DNA from: Streptomyces djakartensis
GTDB lineage: Bacteria > Actinomycetota > Actinomycetes > Streptomycetales > Streptomycetaceae
Length of the DNA stretch: 55,105 nt
Reading direction: 5' to 3'
Assembly: GCF_014651075.1 (NCBI RefSeq)
Contig: NZ_BMWE01000033.1
Span: 1-55,105 of the forward strand
Positions within the stretch are counted from its first letter, which is position 1. The number at the start of each line of letters is the position of its first letter. Below the pieces are notes generated by a model. It was not told the origin of the DNA, searched no databases, and was given only the letters and a program-made list of their open reading frames with translations. Both the position numbers and the translations under genes were made by a program. This document shows, in pieces, positions 15,686 through 23,835 of the stretch.

Positions 15686-17728
15686 GTGAACCAGCCTGCT
15701 GAAACCCAGCCCCAGGTGAGCCTGGCGCAGTCCTCCCCCACCGTCGGCACCTTCCGTGAGCGGGACGGCGCGCTGGAGTGGAGCGGCCGACAGGAGACGG
15801 TACGGATCGAGCCGTGGGGTCCGGACGCGGTCCGGGTGCGCGCCCGGCTCGGTGGCCCGGTGCTCGACGGGCTCCCGGGCGCGCTCCTGGAGGAGGCTCC
15901 CGCCACACCGTCCACCGTGAAGATCGAGGACGGGCGCGGCCGGCTGACCGTCGGCGCGCTCACCGTCGAGGTGAACGCCGAGGGCCTGGTCCGCTTCCTG
16001 CGGACGGACGACTCGGCCGAACTGCTCGCCGAGGACCGCGCCCACTTCTGGTGGCCCGGCTCCCGCCTCTACACGGCCGTCGGCAACGGACACCACCGCC
16101 TGGAGCAGCGCTTCGCCGCGTACGACGACGAGAAGCTGTTCGGCCTGGGCCAGCACCAGCACGGGCGCCTCGACCAGAAGGGCCTGGTCCTGGACCTGGT
16201 CCAGCGCAACGCCGAGGTCGGCATCCCGGTGCTGACCTCCAGCCGCGGCTACACCCTGCTGTGGAACAACCCGGCGATCGGCCGCGTGGAGCTGGCGCAC
16301 AACGGCACCCGGTGGGTCGCCGACTCGGCCCGGCAGATCGACTACTGGATCACGGCGGGCGACCCGGCCGCCGCCCAGCGCCGCTACAGCGCGGTGACCG
16401 GCCGCACCCCGATGCTGCCGGAGTGGGCGGCGGGTTTCTGGCAGTGCAAGCTGCGTTACCGCACCCAGGACGAGCTCATGGAGGTGGCCCGGGAGTACAA
16501 GCGGCGGGGCCTGCCCATCTCGGCGATCGTGTGCGACTTCTTCCACTGGACGCACCTCGGGGAGTGGAAGTTCGACCCGGCGGAGTGGCCTGACCCGGCG
16601 GCGATGGTGCGGGAGCTGGGCGAGCTCGGCATCAAGCTGGTGGTCAGCGTCTGGCCTTCGGTCTCGCCCCTGTCCGAGAACCACCCGGTCATGGAGCAGC
16701 GCGGCTGGTTCATCGGCACCCAGTACGGGCCGCTGGCGCACGCCGACTGGCCTGACAAGCAGGTCGCGTCCACGGTCCAGGTGGCCTTCTACGACGCCAC
16801 CAACCCGGAGGCACGTGAGTTCGTGTGGTCGAGGGTGAAGGAGAACTACCTCGACCCGTACGGCATCACGGCGTTCTGGCTGGACGCCTGCGAGCCGGAG
16901 CTGAAGCCGGGCTTCCAGGAGAACCTGCGGTACTGGGCGGGCCCGGGCCTGGAGGTCGGCAACATCTACCCGGCCGAGAACGCCCGCACCTTCTACGAGG
17001 GCCTGGTCGCCGCCGGCGAGGAGGAGGTGGTCAGCCTCAACCGCTCGGCGTGGGCGGGCAGCCAGCGCTACGGCGCCGCCCTGTGGTCCGGTGACATCGG
17101 CACGGACTTCCCGACCCTGCGCCGGCAGATCGCGGCCGGGCTCAACACCGCCCTGTCGGGCATCCCGTGGTGGAACACCGACATCGGCGGCTTCCACGGC
17201 GGCGACCCGGACGACCCCGCGTACCGGGAGGTGATGGTCCGCTGGTTCCAGTTCGGCGCGCTGTCCCCGCTGATGCGGCTGCACGGCTTCCGGGATCCCG
17301 GGATGCCGCTGGGGCCGCAGATGACCGGCGGCCCGAACGAGGTGTGGTCCTACGGCGAGGAGGCCGGGGCCGTCCTGGAGAAGTACCTGCGGCTGCGCGA
17401 GCGGCTCAAGCCGTACGTCCTGGACGTCATGCGCGCGGCCCACGAGGAGGGCCTGCCGGTGATGCGGCCGCTGTTCCTGGAGTTCCCGGACGACCAGGCG
17501 GCCTGGTCGGTCGACGACTCCTACCTGTTCGGCCCGGACCTGCTGGTCGCCCCGGTGCTGACGGCCGGCGCCACCGCGCGTACGGCGTATCTGCCGGCGG
17601 GGGCCTCCTGGACGGACGCCTGGACGGGTGAGACGTACGAGGGCGGCCGGGCCGTGACGGTCGACGCCCCGCTGGACCGGATCCCGCTGTTCCTGCGGGA
17701 CGGGGCGCGGCTGCCGGTAGCGGAGTAG
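15686..17728 (+). CDS. GH31 alpha-glycosidase, probable xyloglucan-oligosaccharide alpha-xylosidase
   Basis: GH31 enzymes remove alpha-linked xylose or glucose. The 680-residue protein has an N-terminal beta-sandwich (to about 235), a TIM barrel (about 240-570) and C-terminal beta domains. The nucleophile is Asp400 in AFWLDACEPE and the probable acid/base is Asp470 in LWSGDIGTDF. The W-x-D-x-x-E-P-E form is the one I associate with xyloglucan-acting alpha-xylosidases rather than the KxDFGE form of YicI. No signal peptide is present, so it acts in the cytoplasm on imported oligosaccharides. The GTG start follows AGGAG by five bases. Gene context (GH74, GH12, GH42, GH3) supports alpha-xylosidase; alpha-glucosidase remains possible. 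Confidence 0.88.
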   Translation: MNQPAETQPQVSLAQSSPTVGTFRERDGALEWSGRQETVRIEPWGPDAVRVRARLGGPVLDGLPGALLEEAPATPSTVKIEDGRGRLTVGALTVEVNAEGLVRFLRTDDSAELLAEDRAHFWWPGSRLYTAVGNGHHRLEQRFAAYDDEKLFGLGQHQHGRLDQKGLVLDLVQRNAEVGIPVLTSSRGYTLLWNNPAIGRVELAHNGTRWVADSARQIDYWITAGDPAAAQRRYSAVTGRTPMLPEWAAGFWQCKLRYRTQDELMEVAREYKRRGLPISAIVCDFFHWTHLGEWKFDPAEWPDPAAMVRELGELGIKLVVSVWPSVSPLSENHPVMEQRGWFIGTQYGPLAHADWPDKQVASTVQVAFYDATNPEAREFVWSRVKENYLDPYGITAFWLDACEPELKPGFQENLRYWAGPGLEVGNIYPAENARTFYEGLVAAGEEEVVSLNRSAWAGSQRYGAALWSGDIGTDFPTLRRQIAAGLNTALSGIPWWNTDIGGFHGGDPDDPAYREVMVRWFQFGALSPLMRLHGFRDPGMPLGPQMTGGPNEVWSYGEEAGAVLEKYLRLRERLKPYVLDVMRAAHEEGLPVMRPLFLEFPDDQAAWSVDDSYLFGPDLLVAPVLTAGATARTAYLPAGASWTDAWTGETYEGGRAVTVDAPLDRIPLFLRDGARLPVAE

Positions 17729-17737
17729 CCGCGCGGT

Positions 17738-17771
17738 GGGGCGGCCGGACCGAGCGGGCTCCGGCCGCCCC
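17738..17771. terminator. Bidirectional terminator between convergent GH31 and GH12 genes
   Basis: GGGGCGGCCGG and CCGGCCGCCCC form a perfect 11-bp stem with a 12-base loop. It lies 10 bases after the GH31 stop and 23 bases after the GH12 stop, closing both arms of the locus. Confidence 0.8.
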
Positions 17772-17793
17772 CGCGAACTCGGCTGCTTCCAGG

Positions 17794-18507
17794 TCAGCTG
17801 CTGCTGACCGTCAGGTTGTTGGTGGTGAAATTAAGGCCGCCGGACGACGAGGTGATCTCGTAGCCGAACTGCACGTCACCGATGGTCTCGTTGCCCATCC
17901 AGCGCTTGGTGTCCTTGATCCACTTCAGGATCGGCAGGATGCTGACACTGCCGGAGCTGGAGTCGGAGGTCCGCAGGAACGAGAAGACCTCGTTGTGGCC
18001 GTTGCTGCCCTTGTAGACGTTCCAGGTGTGGCCGCCGAGGGTGACGCTGCCCTGGGGGGTGCCGAGCGGTCCGACGGCGCCGTTGTGGTTGACCCAGAGC
18101 ATGATCTCGTAGTCGTGGTCGGTGTCCCAGATGTCGTACGACGTGTTGTACGCGCCGGACGACGGGACCGTGACGTTGTAGTTGCTGGTCAGCGAGGAGA
18201 GGGAGGTGATCGTCTTGTTGATCACCTTCTTGGAGTCGGGGTAGGACTTGATGCCGCCGGTGTCGGGGTGGTCGGCCCAGACGCCCCAGTTGGTGCCGGA
18301 GTTGGCCCAGACGCACTGGCTGCCGGCCCCGGAGCCCCAGATGTTGTTGTAGAGCGTGTAGCCGTTCAGGCTGGTGTTGCCCCACTGGTCGCAGGAGTTC
18401 CAGACGGCGGCGGAGGCAGGGGCCGAGGCGAGACCGACGGTGGCGCCGAGTGCCAGCGCGGGGGCGAGCAGGGCCTTCATGACCCTGCTCAGGGGGCGTG
18501 ATGCCAT
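17794..18507 (-). CDS. Secreted GH12 endoglucanase/xyloglucanase
   Basis: GH12 enzymes are retaining endo-beta-1,4-glucanases, many of them active on xyloglucan. The 237-residue precursor starts at the ATG at 18507 (AAGGA upstream). It has a Sec signal peptide of about 33 residues ending ASAPASA before AVWNSCDQWG. The mature part is a single jelly-roll domain: the nucleophile is about Glu134 in DHDYEIMLWVNH and the acid/base about Glu217 in VQFGYEITSS. There is no carbohydrate-binding module, so soluble or swollen substrates are likely. It is the last gene of the minus-strand series, 123 bp after the GH42 gene, and ends at a strong terminator. Confidence 0.92.
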   Translation of the reverse strand: MASRPLSRVMKALLAPALALGATVGLASAPASAAVWNSCDQWGNTSLNGYTLYNNIWGSGAGSQCVWANSGTNWGVWADHPDTGGIKSYPDSKKVINKTITSLSSLTSNYNVTVPSSGAYNTSYDIWDTDHDYEIMLWVNHNGAVGPLGTPQGSVTLGGHTWNVYKGSNGHNEVFSFLRTSDSSSGSVSILPILKWIKDTKRWMGNETIGDVQFGYEITSSSGGLNFTTNNLTVSSS

Positions 18508-18545
18508 GGTGGTCCTTCCATGGGTGGGGGGATGGGGGGCTGTCA

Positions 18546-18564
18546 CGTCCTCAGGGTGAGGACG
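18546..18564 (-). terminator. Hairpin between GH42 and GH12 genes
   Basis: CGTCCTCA and TGAGGACG form an 8-bp stem with a 3-base loop in the 123-bp gap between the two genes. It could attenuate or terminate the upstream transcript, in which case GH12 would need its own promoter; no LacI palindrome is present here. Confidence 0.45.
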
Positions 18565-18630
18565 CGCTCTTCTCCGGCGACCAGGTGGAGGGATCGTGAG
18601 CCGGAGGAAGCAGACGTGGTGCCGAACGGG

Positions 18631-20598
18631 TCATGGCCGCAGCACCGCCGTCCCGTGGCGGCCGAGGGTGACCCGGTCCGTGACGGTGTCCCCCGTGAGC
18701 AGGTCGTGGTGGGTGCCGGGCACCTCGACGGTCACCGGCTCGCGGCCGTGGTTGAGCACGAACAGCAACTCGCCGCGGCGTACCGCCTCGACCTGCTCGG
18801 GGAGGCCGTCGAGCACCGGCCGGACGCCCGCGCCGCCGGCGATCCGGGCCAGCAGGTCGCGCAGCGCCGCGGGCTCCGGGAGCGTGGAGACGTACCAGGC
18901 CCGGCCCTTGCGCAGGATCGCGGGCAGTCCGTCGAGCTCACCGCCCTGGTACGCGACGGTCTCCTCGGCGGTGCCGTCGGGCTCCAGCTCCTCGGACCAC
19001 AGGGTGCCGTGCAGGCCCTCGCAGGCGACGCTCTCCCCCGCGTCCAGCGGCCACCACTCGTGCAGGGTGCGGATGCCGAACAGCTCGCGCAGCCGGGCGT
19101 CCATGCCGCCGGGCCGCACCCGGTCGTGCTCGTCGGCGACGCCGGTCTGGAATCCGCAGACGAGGGTGCCGCCCTGCCGCACGCAGGCGATGAGGTTGTC
19201 GACGGCCGCGTCGGTGAGCGCGTACAACTGCGGCACGACGACCAGGCGGTACGACGTCAGGTCGTGCTCGGGGTGGGCGAAGTCGGTGGTGAGGTGCGCC
19301 TGCCACAGGGCCCGGTGCCAGGCACGCAGCACGTCCGGGTAGTCCACCCGGCTGGAGAGGCGGCCGTCCTGGGCGCCGGCCCACCAGGAGTGCCAGTCGT
19401 GCAGGACGGCGATGTCCGCGGTGAGGTGCCGGCCGGTCACCTCCGGCGCGATCCGGGCCAGCTCCGCGCCGAGCCGCTTGACCTCCTGGAAGGTGCGGCC
19501 CTGTTCCCCCGCGTGGCTGACCATGCCGGAGTGGAACTTCTCCGCGCCCTGCCGGGACTGCCGCCACTGGAAGTAGCAGACGGCGTCGGCGCCCCGGGCC
19601 ACGGCCTGGAGGGACCAGAGCCGGTTGAGGCCGCGCGGCTTGGGGTGGTTCACGCCCCGCCAGTTGACCGGCCCGGCCGCCTGTTCCATGAGCATCCACG
19701 GCCCGCGGGCCTGGGAGCGGGTCATGTCCTGGACGAGGGCGCCGTTCTGCGCGCCGAGCGGGTCACGCGGGTCCGGGTAGAGGTCGACGGAGACGACGTC
19801 CTCCTCCTCCGCCCAGCGCCAGGCGTCCTGCCCGGACCACAGCGGCATGAAGTTGCTGGTGACCGGAAGGTGCGGGGTGTGCCGCCGGACGATGTCCCGT
19901 TCGGCGGTGTAGCACTCCAGGAGCATGTCGGAGGTGAAGCGCCGGAAGTCCAGCATCTGAGCGGGGTTGCGCATGTAGTGGGGCAGGCGGGGCGGCAGGA
20001 TGCCGTCCCAGGTGTCGTAGCCCTGGCTCCAGAAGGCGGTGCCCCAGGCCTCGTTGAGCGCGTCGAGCGTGCCGTACCTCTCGCGCAGCCAGCGGCGGAA
20101 GGCGGCCGCGGCCTGGTCGCCGTGGTCGACGGTGCAGTACTCGTTGTTGATGTGCCACATCGTCAGGGCCGGGTGGCCGCCGTAGCGGGCGGCCAGGTCC
20201 TCGGTGATGGCGGCGGCGTAGCGCCGGTAGGTGGCGCTGGAGTGGGAGAAGTGCTGGCGGCCGCCCCACCACTCGGTGCGGCCGTCCTCGGTGACGGGCA
20301 GGGTGTCGGGGTGCAGCCGGCCCATCCAGGGCGGGGGCGAGGAGGTGGGCGTGGCGAGGACGACGCCGATGCCGCCCGCGTGCATCAGGTCCATCAGCGT
20401 GTCCAGCCAGCCGAACTCGCGTGCCCCGGGCTCCGGTTCCAGCTTCGACCAGGAGAACACCCCGAGGGTGACCGAGTTGACGCCGGCGTCCTTCATCAGC
20501 CGGACGTCCTCGTGCCAGGTCTCCTGTGGCCACTGCTCCGGGTTGTAGTCGCCGCCGAAGAGGATGCGGCCCCGGGTCGCGTCACTCAGGGCGGGCAT
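18631..20598 (-). CDS. GH42 beta-galactosidase
   Basis: The 655-residue protein begins MPALSDATRGRILFGGDYNPEQWP, the standard GH42 N-terminus. The acid/base is Glu153 in MWHINNEYC and the nucleophile Glu305 in WMLMEQAAG. A trimerisation domain (about 390-600; YRLVVVPQLYALTD) and a small C-terminal beta domain follow. No signal peptide is present, so it is cytoplasmic. Its ATG shares one base with the GH74 stop (TGATG), indicating coupled translation. In this context it probably removes beta-galactose from xyloglucan side chains such as those in XLXG; other beta-galactosides or alpha-L-arabinopyranosides are possible. Confidence 0.93.
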   Translation of the reverse strand: MPALSDATRGRILFGGDYNPEQWPQETWHEDVRLMKDAGVNSVTLGVFSWSKLEPEPGAREFGWLDTLMDLMHAGGIGVVLATPTSSPPPWMGRLHPDTLPVTEDGRTEWWGGRQHFSHSSATYRRYAAAITEDLAARYGGHPALTMWHINNEYCTVDHGDQAAAAFRRWLRERYGTLDALNEAWGTAFWSQGYDTWDGILPPRLPHYMRNPAQMLDFRRFTSDMLLECYTAERDIVRRHTPHLPVTSNFMPLWSGQDAWRWAEEEDVVSVDLYPDPRDPLGAQNGALVQDMTRSQARGPWMLMEQAAGPVNWRGVNHPKPRGLNRLWSLQAVARGADAVCYFQWRQSRQGAEKFHSGMVSHAGEQGRTFQEVKRLGAELARIAPEVTGRHLTADIAVLHDWHSWWAGAQDGRLSSRVDYPDVLRAWHRALWQAHLTTDFAHPEHDLTSYRLVVVPQLYALTDAAVDNLIACVRQGGTLVCGFQTGVADEHDRVRPGGMDARLRELFGIRTLHEWWPLDAGESVACEGLHGTLWSEELEPDGTAEETVAYQGGELDGLPAILRKGRAWYVSTLPEPAALRDLLARIAGGAGVRPVLDGLPEQVEAVRRGELLFVLNHGREPVTVEVPGTHHDLLTGDTVTDRVTLGRHGTAVLRP

Positions 20599-22787
20599 CA
20601 GGCGGGGTCCCCGTACTGCACTCCGCGGCCGTTGGTGCCGATGTAGACCCGGCCGTACACGCGCGGGTCGCCGGTGACGCAGGCGCCGATCCAGCCCCAC
20701 TGGTGCTGGTCGTCGTTGATCCGCGTCCAGGTCTTCGCCTCGTCGTCGGAGCGGTACACGGCGGTGATGCCGTCGGTCGAGCCGACCATGTAGACCGCCG
20801 GGTAGGAGGCGCCCTCGGCGGCCTTGCCGAAGCCGAGCGTGTAGGAGGCCCAGCAGCTCACGGCCTTGGTGAAGCTCGCTCCGCCGTCGGTCGACCGGTA
20901 CAGCCCGTTCCACTTCAGGCTGAGCCACAGGTCGCCAAAGCGCCCGGGCGCCGCGGCCAGCTGGAACTCGCTGTCGCCCGAAGCGAGGCCGGAGGCCCGC
21001 GCGGTGAAGGTGCGGCCTGCGTCGGTGCTGGCGTGCAGGGTGCCGGTCGTGGTGTCGAAGGCGTAGAAGCGGGCCGGGTCCACGGGGTCCGCCAGCGGGG
21101 CGGCCCCCTTCGGGAAGGAGGCGACCTCGGACCAGGTGGCGCCGTTGTCCGCGGAGCGGTAGGCCGGGTTGGCCGTTCCGAAGGACCACAGCAGCACGCT
21201 GCCGTCGGCGTTGGTGGCGATCGGCCCCGGCGCGGACCTGGCCACGTCCGGCTGGGCCGTGAAGGGAGCCCAGGTCCTGCCGCCGTCGTCCGACCAGGCG
21301 CCGTTGCCGTTGTCGCCCCAGCCGGCCCGGACGACGTACGACGGCTTGCCCGCGGCCAGTGAGAGTCCCGTCGCCGTGCTGAACACCGGGTTCGACGCCA
21401 TGCCGCGCGACGGGGAGGCGGTGAGCCGCTCGTGGTACATGACGCCGATGTCCCCGGACCCGCTGATCAGGTGCGCCTCCCCGGTGGGAGGTGAGACGAG
21501 CTGGCGTACGGACGCCTCCTCCAGGCCGCGGATCTCCGGCGCCCAGTGCCTGAGGTCGCGCGTGCCGTAGAGGGTCGCGCCGGTGCCGTAGACGACGTGC
21601 CGCGAGTCGTAGGGGTCGAGGGCGACGGCCTGGATCCACCAGCCGAACTTGGGCTTGTCTGCACCCCACTTGAGGTAGGGCGTCTCCGAGACGTCGAAGA
21701 CGGCCTTGTCCTTCAGGGACGTCCAGGTGCGGCCGCCGTCGGTGGAGCGGTACACGGTGTCGACCATCGCCCAGCGGTTGTTGGTGGAGACGACGAGGGT
21801 GCCGGGGCGGCGGGCGTCGACGGCGACACCGCCGTAGCCGAAGGAGTCGGTCCCGCCGTCGCTCGTCGCCCCGCCGGGCTTCACCGGGGTGACCTCGGTC
21901 CACTTCCCGTTGACGGTGCGCAGCTTGTGCACGCTGCCGTCCGACTGGCCGTTGGGGCCGGGGGCGTCGGCGTACGTCACGTACAGCTCGCGGGTGTGCC
22001 GGTCGTACGCGGCGCGGATCGGCACCTTGGCCGCGGGGCCGGTGGGCTGCCCGGGGACGGCTTCCCACGTGGTGCCGTCGGCGGTTCTGTAGAGGTTCGC
22101 GGAGGTGCCGTCGGAGTCGCCCCAGCCGGCGTACACGGTACGGCCGGCCGCGACCAGGAGGGTGATGCCCTGGCCGGTGGCGCCCGGGGTGGCCGGGAAG
22201 CTCACGGCCTTCCAGGTGACGCCCCGGTCGGCCGACTTGAGCAGCCCGTCGTGCCGGGTGCCGAGCCACAGCGTGTCACTGTCCCCGGGGTCGACGAGCA
22301 GCCGCTCACCGCAGCCGCGCCCGTCCTCGTTGGCACCGAGCTTCACGCCGAGGTCGGTTCTCTGCCAGGTCGCTCCCCGGTTCTCGGACCGCAGCACGGC
22401 CCCGTTGCCGGCCCAGGACTGCGTGTACGTACCGAGGGCGAGGTACAGCCGGTTCGGATGCGCCGGGTCGACGGCCATGGCCTCCACGCCGAGCAGGTTC
22501 CAGTCGTCCCAGCCGATGTGGTCGGTGAGCGGGACCCACCGTTGGGTCCGGTCGTCCCAGCGGTAGGCGCCGCCGATGTCGGTGCGGGCGTAGGCGAGGC
22601 CGCGGACGGCGGGGTGGAAGAGGACGCCGGTGATGAACCCGGTGCCGCCCTGGACGGCGTTGCGCCAGCGGTAGCCGCTCCCCGCCGGGCCGGCAGCGGC
22701 CCGCGCACGTCCCTGGACCGCCGGAAGGGCAGCGACGGCAGCGGTCCCGGCCAGCACCGAACGTCTGCTGAGGTGAAACGCGCGCAT
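20598..22787 (-). CDS. Tat-exported GH74 xyloglucanase
   Basis: GH74 enzymes hydrolyse the xyloglucan backbone. The 729-residue protein starts at the ATG at 22787 (GAGG at six bases). It has a twin-arginine signal, HLSRRSVLAGTAAVAAL, with cleavage expected near residue 32. The rest is two seven-bladed beta-propellers with many Asp-box-like SxDGGxTW repeats (for example STDGGRTWTSL, SADNGATWSEV). The catalytic Asp is in YARTDIGGAYRW. No cellulose-binding module follows. It is 112 bp downstream of the permease genes and overlaps the GH42 gene, so depolymerase and side-chain enzyme are made together. Whether it is endo- or exo-acting cannot be told from sequence alone. Confidence 0.93.
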   Translation of the reverse strand: MRAFHLSRRSVLAGTAAVAALPAVQGRARAAAGPAGSGYRWRNAVQGGTGFITGVLFHPAVRGLAYARTDIGGAYRWDDRTQRWVPLTDHIGWDDWNLLGVEAMAVDPAHPNRLYLALGTYTQSWAGNGAVLRSENRGATWQRTDLGVKLGANEDGRGCGERLLVDPGDSDTLWLGTRHDGLLKSADRGVTWKAVSFPATPGATGQGITLLVAAGRTVYAGWGDSDGTSANLYRTADGTTWEAVPGQPTGPAAKVPIRAAYDRHTRELYVTYADAPGPNGQSDGSVHKLRTVNGKWTEVTPVKPGGATSDGGTDSFGYGGVAVDARRPGTLVVSTNNRWAMVDTVYRSTDGGRTWTSLKDKAVFDVSETPYLKWGADKPKFGWWIQAVALDPYDSRHVVYGTGATLYGTRDLRHWAPEIRGLEEASVRQLVSPPTGEAHLISGSGDIGVMYHERLTASPSRGMASNPVFSTATGLSLAAGKPSYVVRAGWGDNGNGAWSDDGGRTWAPFTAQPDVARSAPGPIATNADGSVLLWSFGTANPAYRSADNGATWSEVASFPKGAAPLADPVDPARFYAFDTTTGTLHASTDAGRTFTARASGLASGDSEFQLAAAPGRFGDLWLSLKWNGLYRSTDGGASFTKAVSCWASYTLGFGKAAEGASYPAVYMVGSTDGITAVYRSDDEAKTWTRINDDQHQWGWIGACVTGDPRVYGRVYIGTNGRGVQYGDPA

Positions 22788-22830
22788 GACATACCTCGCT
22801 TGTCGCGAATGGGGGAAGTTGAGGGCACCT

Positions 22831-22864
22831 GGGGGCGCGGGGAACTGCGCGAGCAACCACAACG
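22831..22864 (-). repeat. Second, partial copy of the Streptomyces intergenic repeat
   Basis: On the minus strand this reads GCTCGCGCAGTTCCCCGCGC with further C residues, matching the core of the element at 8354-8402. The hairpin partner arm is missing here. It lies in the 112-bp gap between the permease and GH74 genes. Confidence 0.7.
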
Positions 22865-22899
22865 AAGCCGCGGCCGACCGACGACGGACAGCCCTACGG

Positions 22900-23835
22900 T
22901 CAGCCCTTGACGGCCCCCGTGAGCATGCCCTTCTTGAAGTGCTTCTGGACGAACGGCGACAGCACGGCGACCGGCAGCAGCGCCATCACCATGACCGCCA
23001 TCTGGACCGCCAGTCCCGACAGCTGCCCGGTCTTGATGTCCTGGCCCAGCCCCACCGGCGCTTCCTGCTTCTGCACGAGCTGGATCATGACGTTCTGCAA
23101 CGGCATCATGTCCTGGTCGTTCAGGTAGAGCGAGGCGTTGAACCAGGCGCTCCAGTACCCGACGGCGTAGAACAGCGTGATCACCGCGAGGACCGCCCGT
23201 GACAGCGGCATGACGATCTGCCAGAGGATCCGGAGGTCCCCGGCACCGTCGATGCGCGCGCTGTCGATGAGTTCCTGCGAGATCTCCATGAAGAAGCCCC
23301 GCAGCACCAGGATGTTGAAGACGCTGATCGCGCTCGGCAGGATCAGCGCGAGATAGCTGTCCGTCAGGCCGAGGGACTGCACGAGCAGGTAGGTGGGGAT
23401 GAGGCCGGCGCTGAAGAACATGGTCGCCAGCAGCGTCATCAGGATCCACCGGTGGCCGAGGGACCCGCTGCGGGAGAGGCCGTAGGCACACAGGACGGAC
23501 ACCGCCATGGAGAACAGCGTGCCGACCAGGGTGACGAGGATGCTGATGATCGCGGCGCGGGTGACCTGGCCGCCGCTGAGCAGTTCCCGGTACGCGATGA
23601 AGGTGATGCCCTTCGGCACCAGCACCAGGCCGCCCACCTCGTCGATGGTCTTCCGCGAGGAGAGGCTGGTGACGACCACGATCCACAACGGGATGAGGAT
23701 CGCCAGGCAGGCGAGGGTCAGGGCGATGGCCTTGCCCGCGAGGCCGGCCCGGGAGGGCTCCTCCTCCCACGCGGGGCGGGGCGGGGCAGCCCACGGGCGC
23801 GGCTCGTCCGCCGGTTTCCCGATGACGACGGTCAC
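22900..23835 (-). CDS. Carbohydrate ABC transporter permease 2 (MalG/YtcP-like)
   Basis: The 311-residue membrane protein has six predicted helices, the first near ALTLACLAILIPLWIVVVTSL and the last near MVMALLPVAVLSPFV. The permease EAA loop appears as ELIDSARIDGAGDLRILWQIVMPL, which contacts the transporter ATPase. The C-terminus KHFKKGMLTGAVKG is characteristic of the YtcP/AraQ-like group for complex oligosaccharides. The GTG start overlaps the stop of the partner permease (GTGA, 23832-23835). It forms the inner-membrane channel with the product of 23832-24866. Confidence 0.92.
   Translation of the reverse strand: MTVVIGKPADEPRPWAAPPRPAWEEEPSRAGLAGKAIALTLACLAILIPLWIVVVTSLSSRKTIDEVGGLVLVPKGITFIAYRELLSGGQVTRAAIISILVTLVGTLFSMAVSVLCAYGLSRSGSLGHRWILMTLLATMFFSAGLIPTYLLVQSLGLTDSYLALILPSAISVFNILVLRGFFMEISQELIDSARIDGAGDLRILWQIVMPLSRAVLAVITLFYAVGYWSAWFNASLYLNDQDMMPLQNVMIQLVQKQEAPVGLGQDIKTGQLSGLAVQMAVMVMALLPVAVLSPFVQKHFKKGMLTGAVKG

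Noticed and set aside
18520..20646. Very long open frames opposite GH42/GH74, the acyl-CoA dehydrogenase, the SBP-permease genes and others
   Set aside because: They are GC-bias shadows of strongly supported genes: no ribosome-binding sites, skewed compositions rich in Gly, Val, Asp or Arg and no recognisable domains.
18631..22269. A single 1200-residue frame covering the GH42 gene and continuing upstream antisense-like into GH74
   Set aside because: Only the part from 20598 encodes GH42; the upstream part is an out-of-frame reading of GH74, which has the clear protein in another frame.
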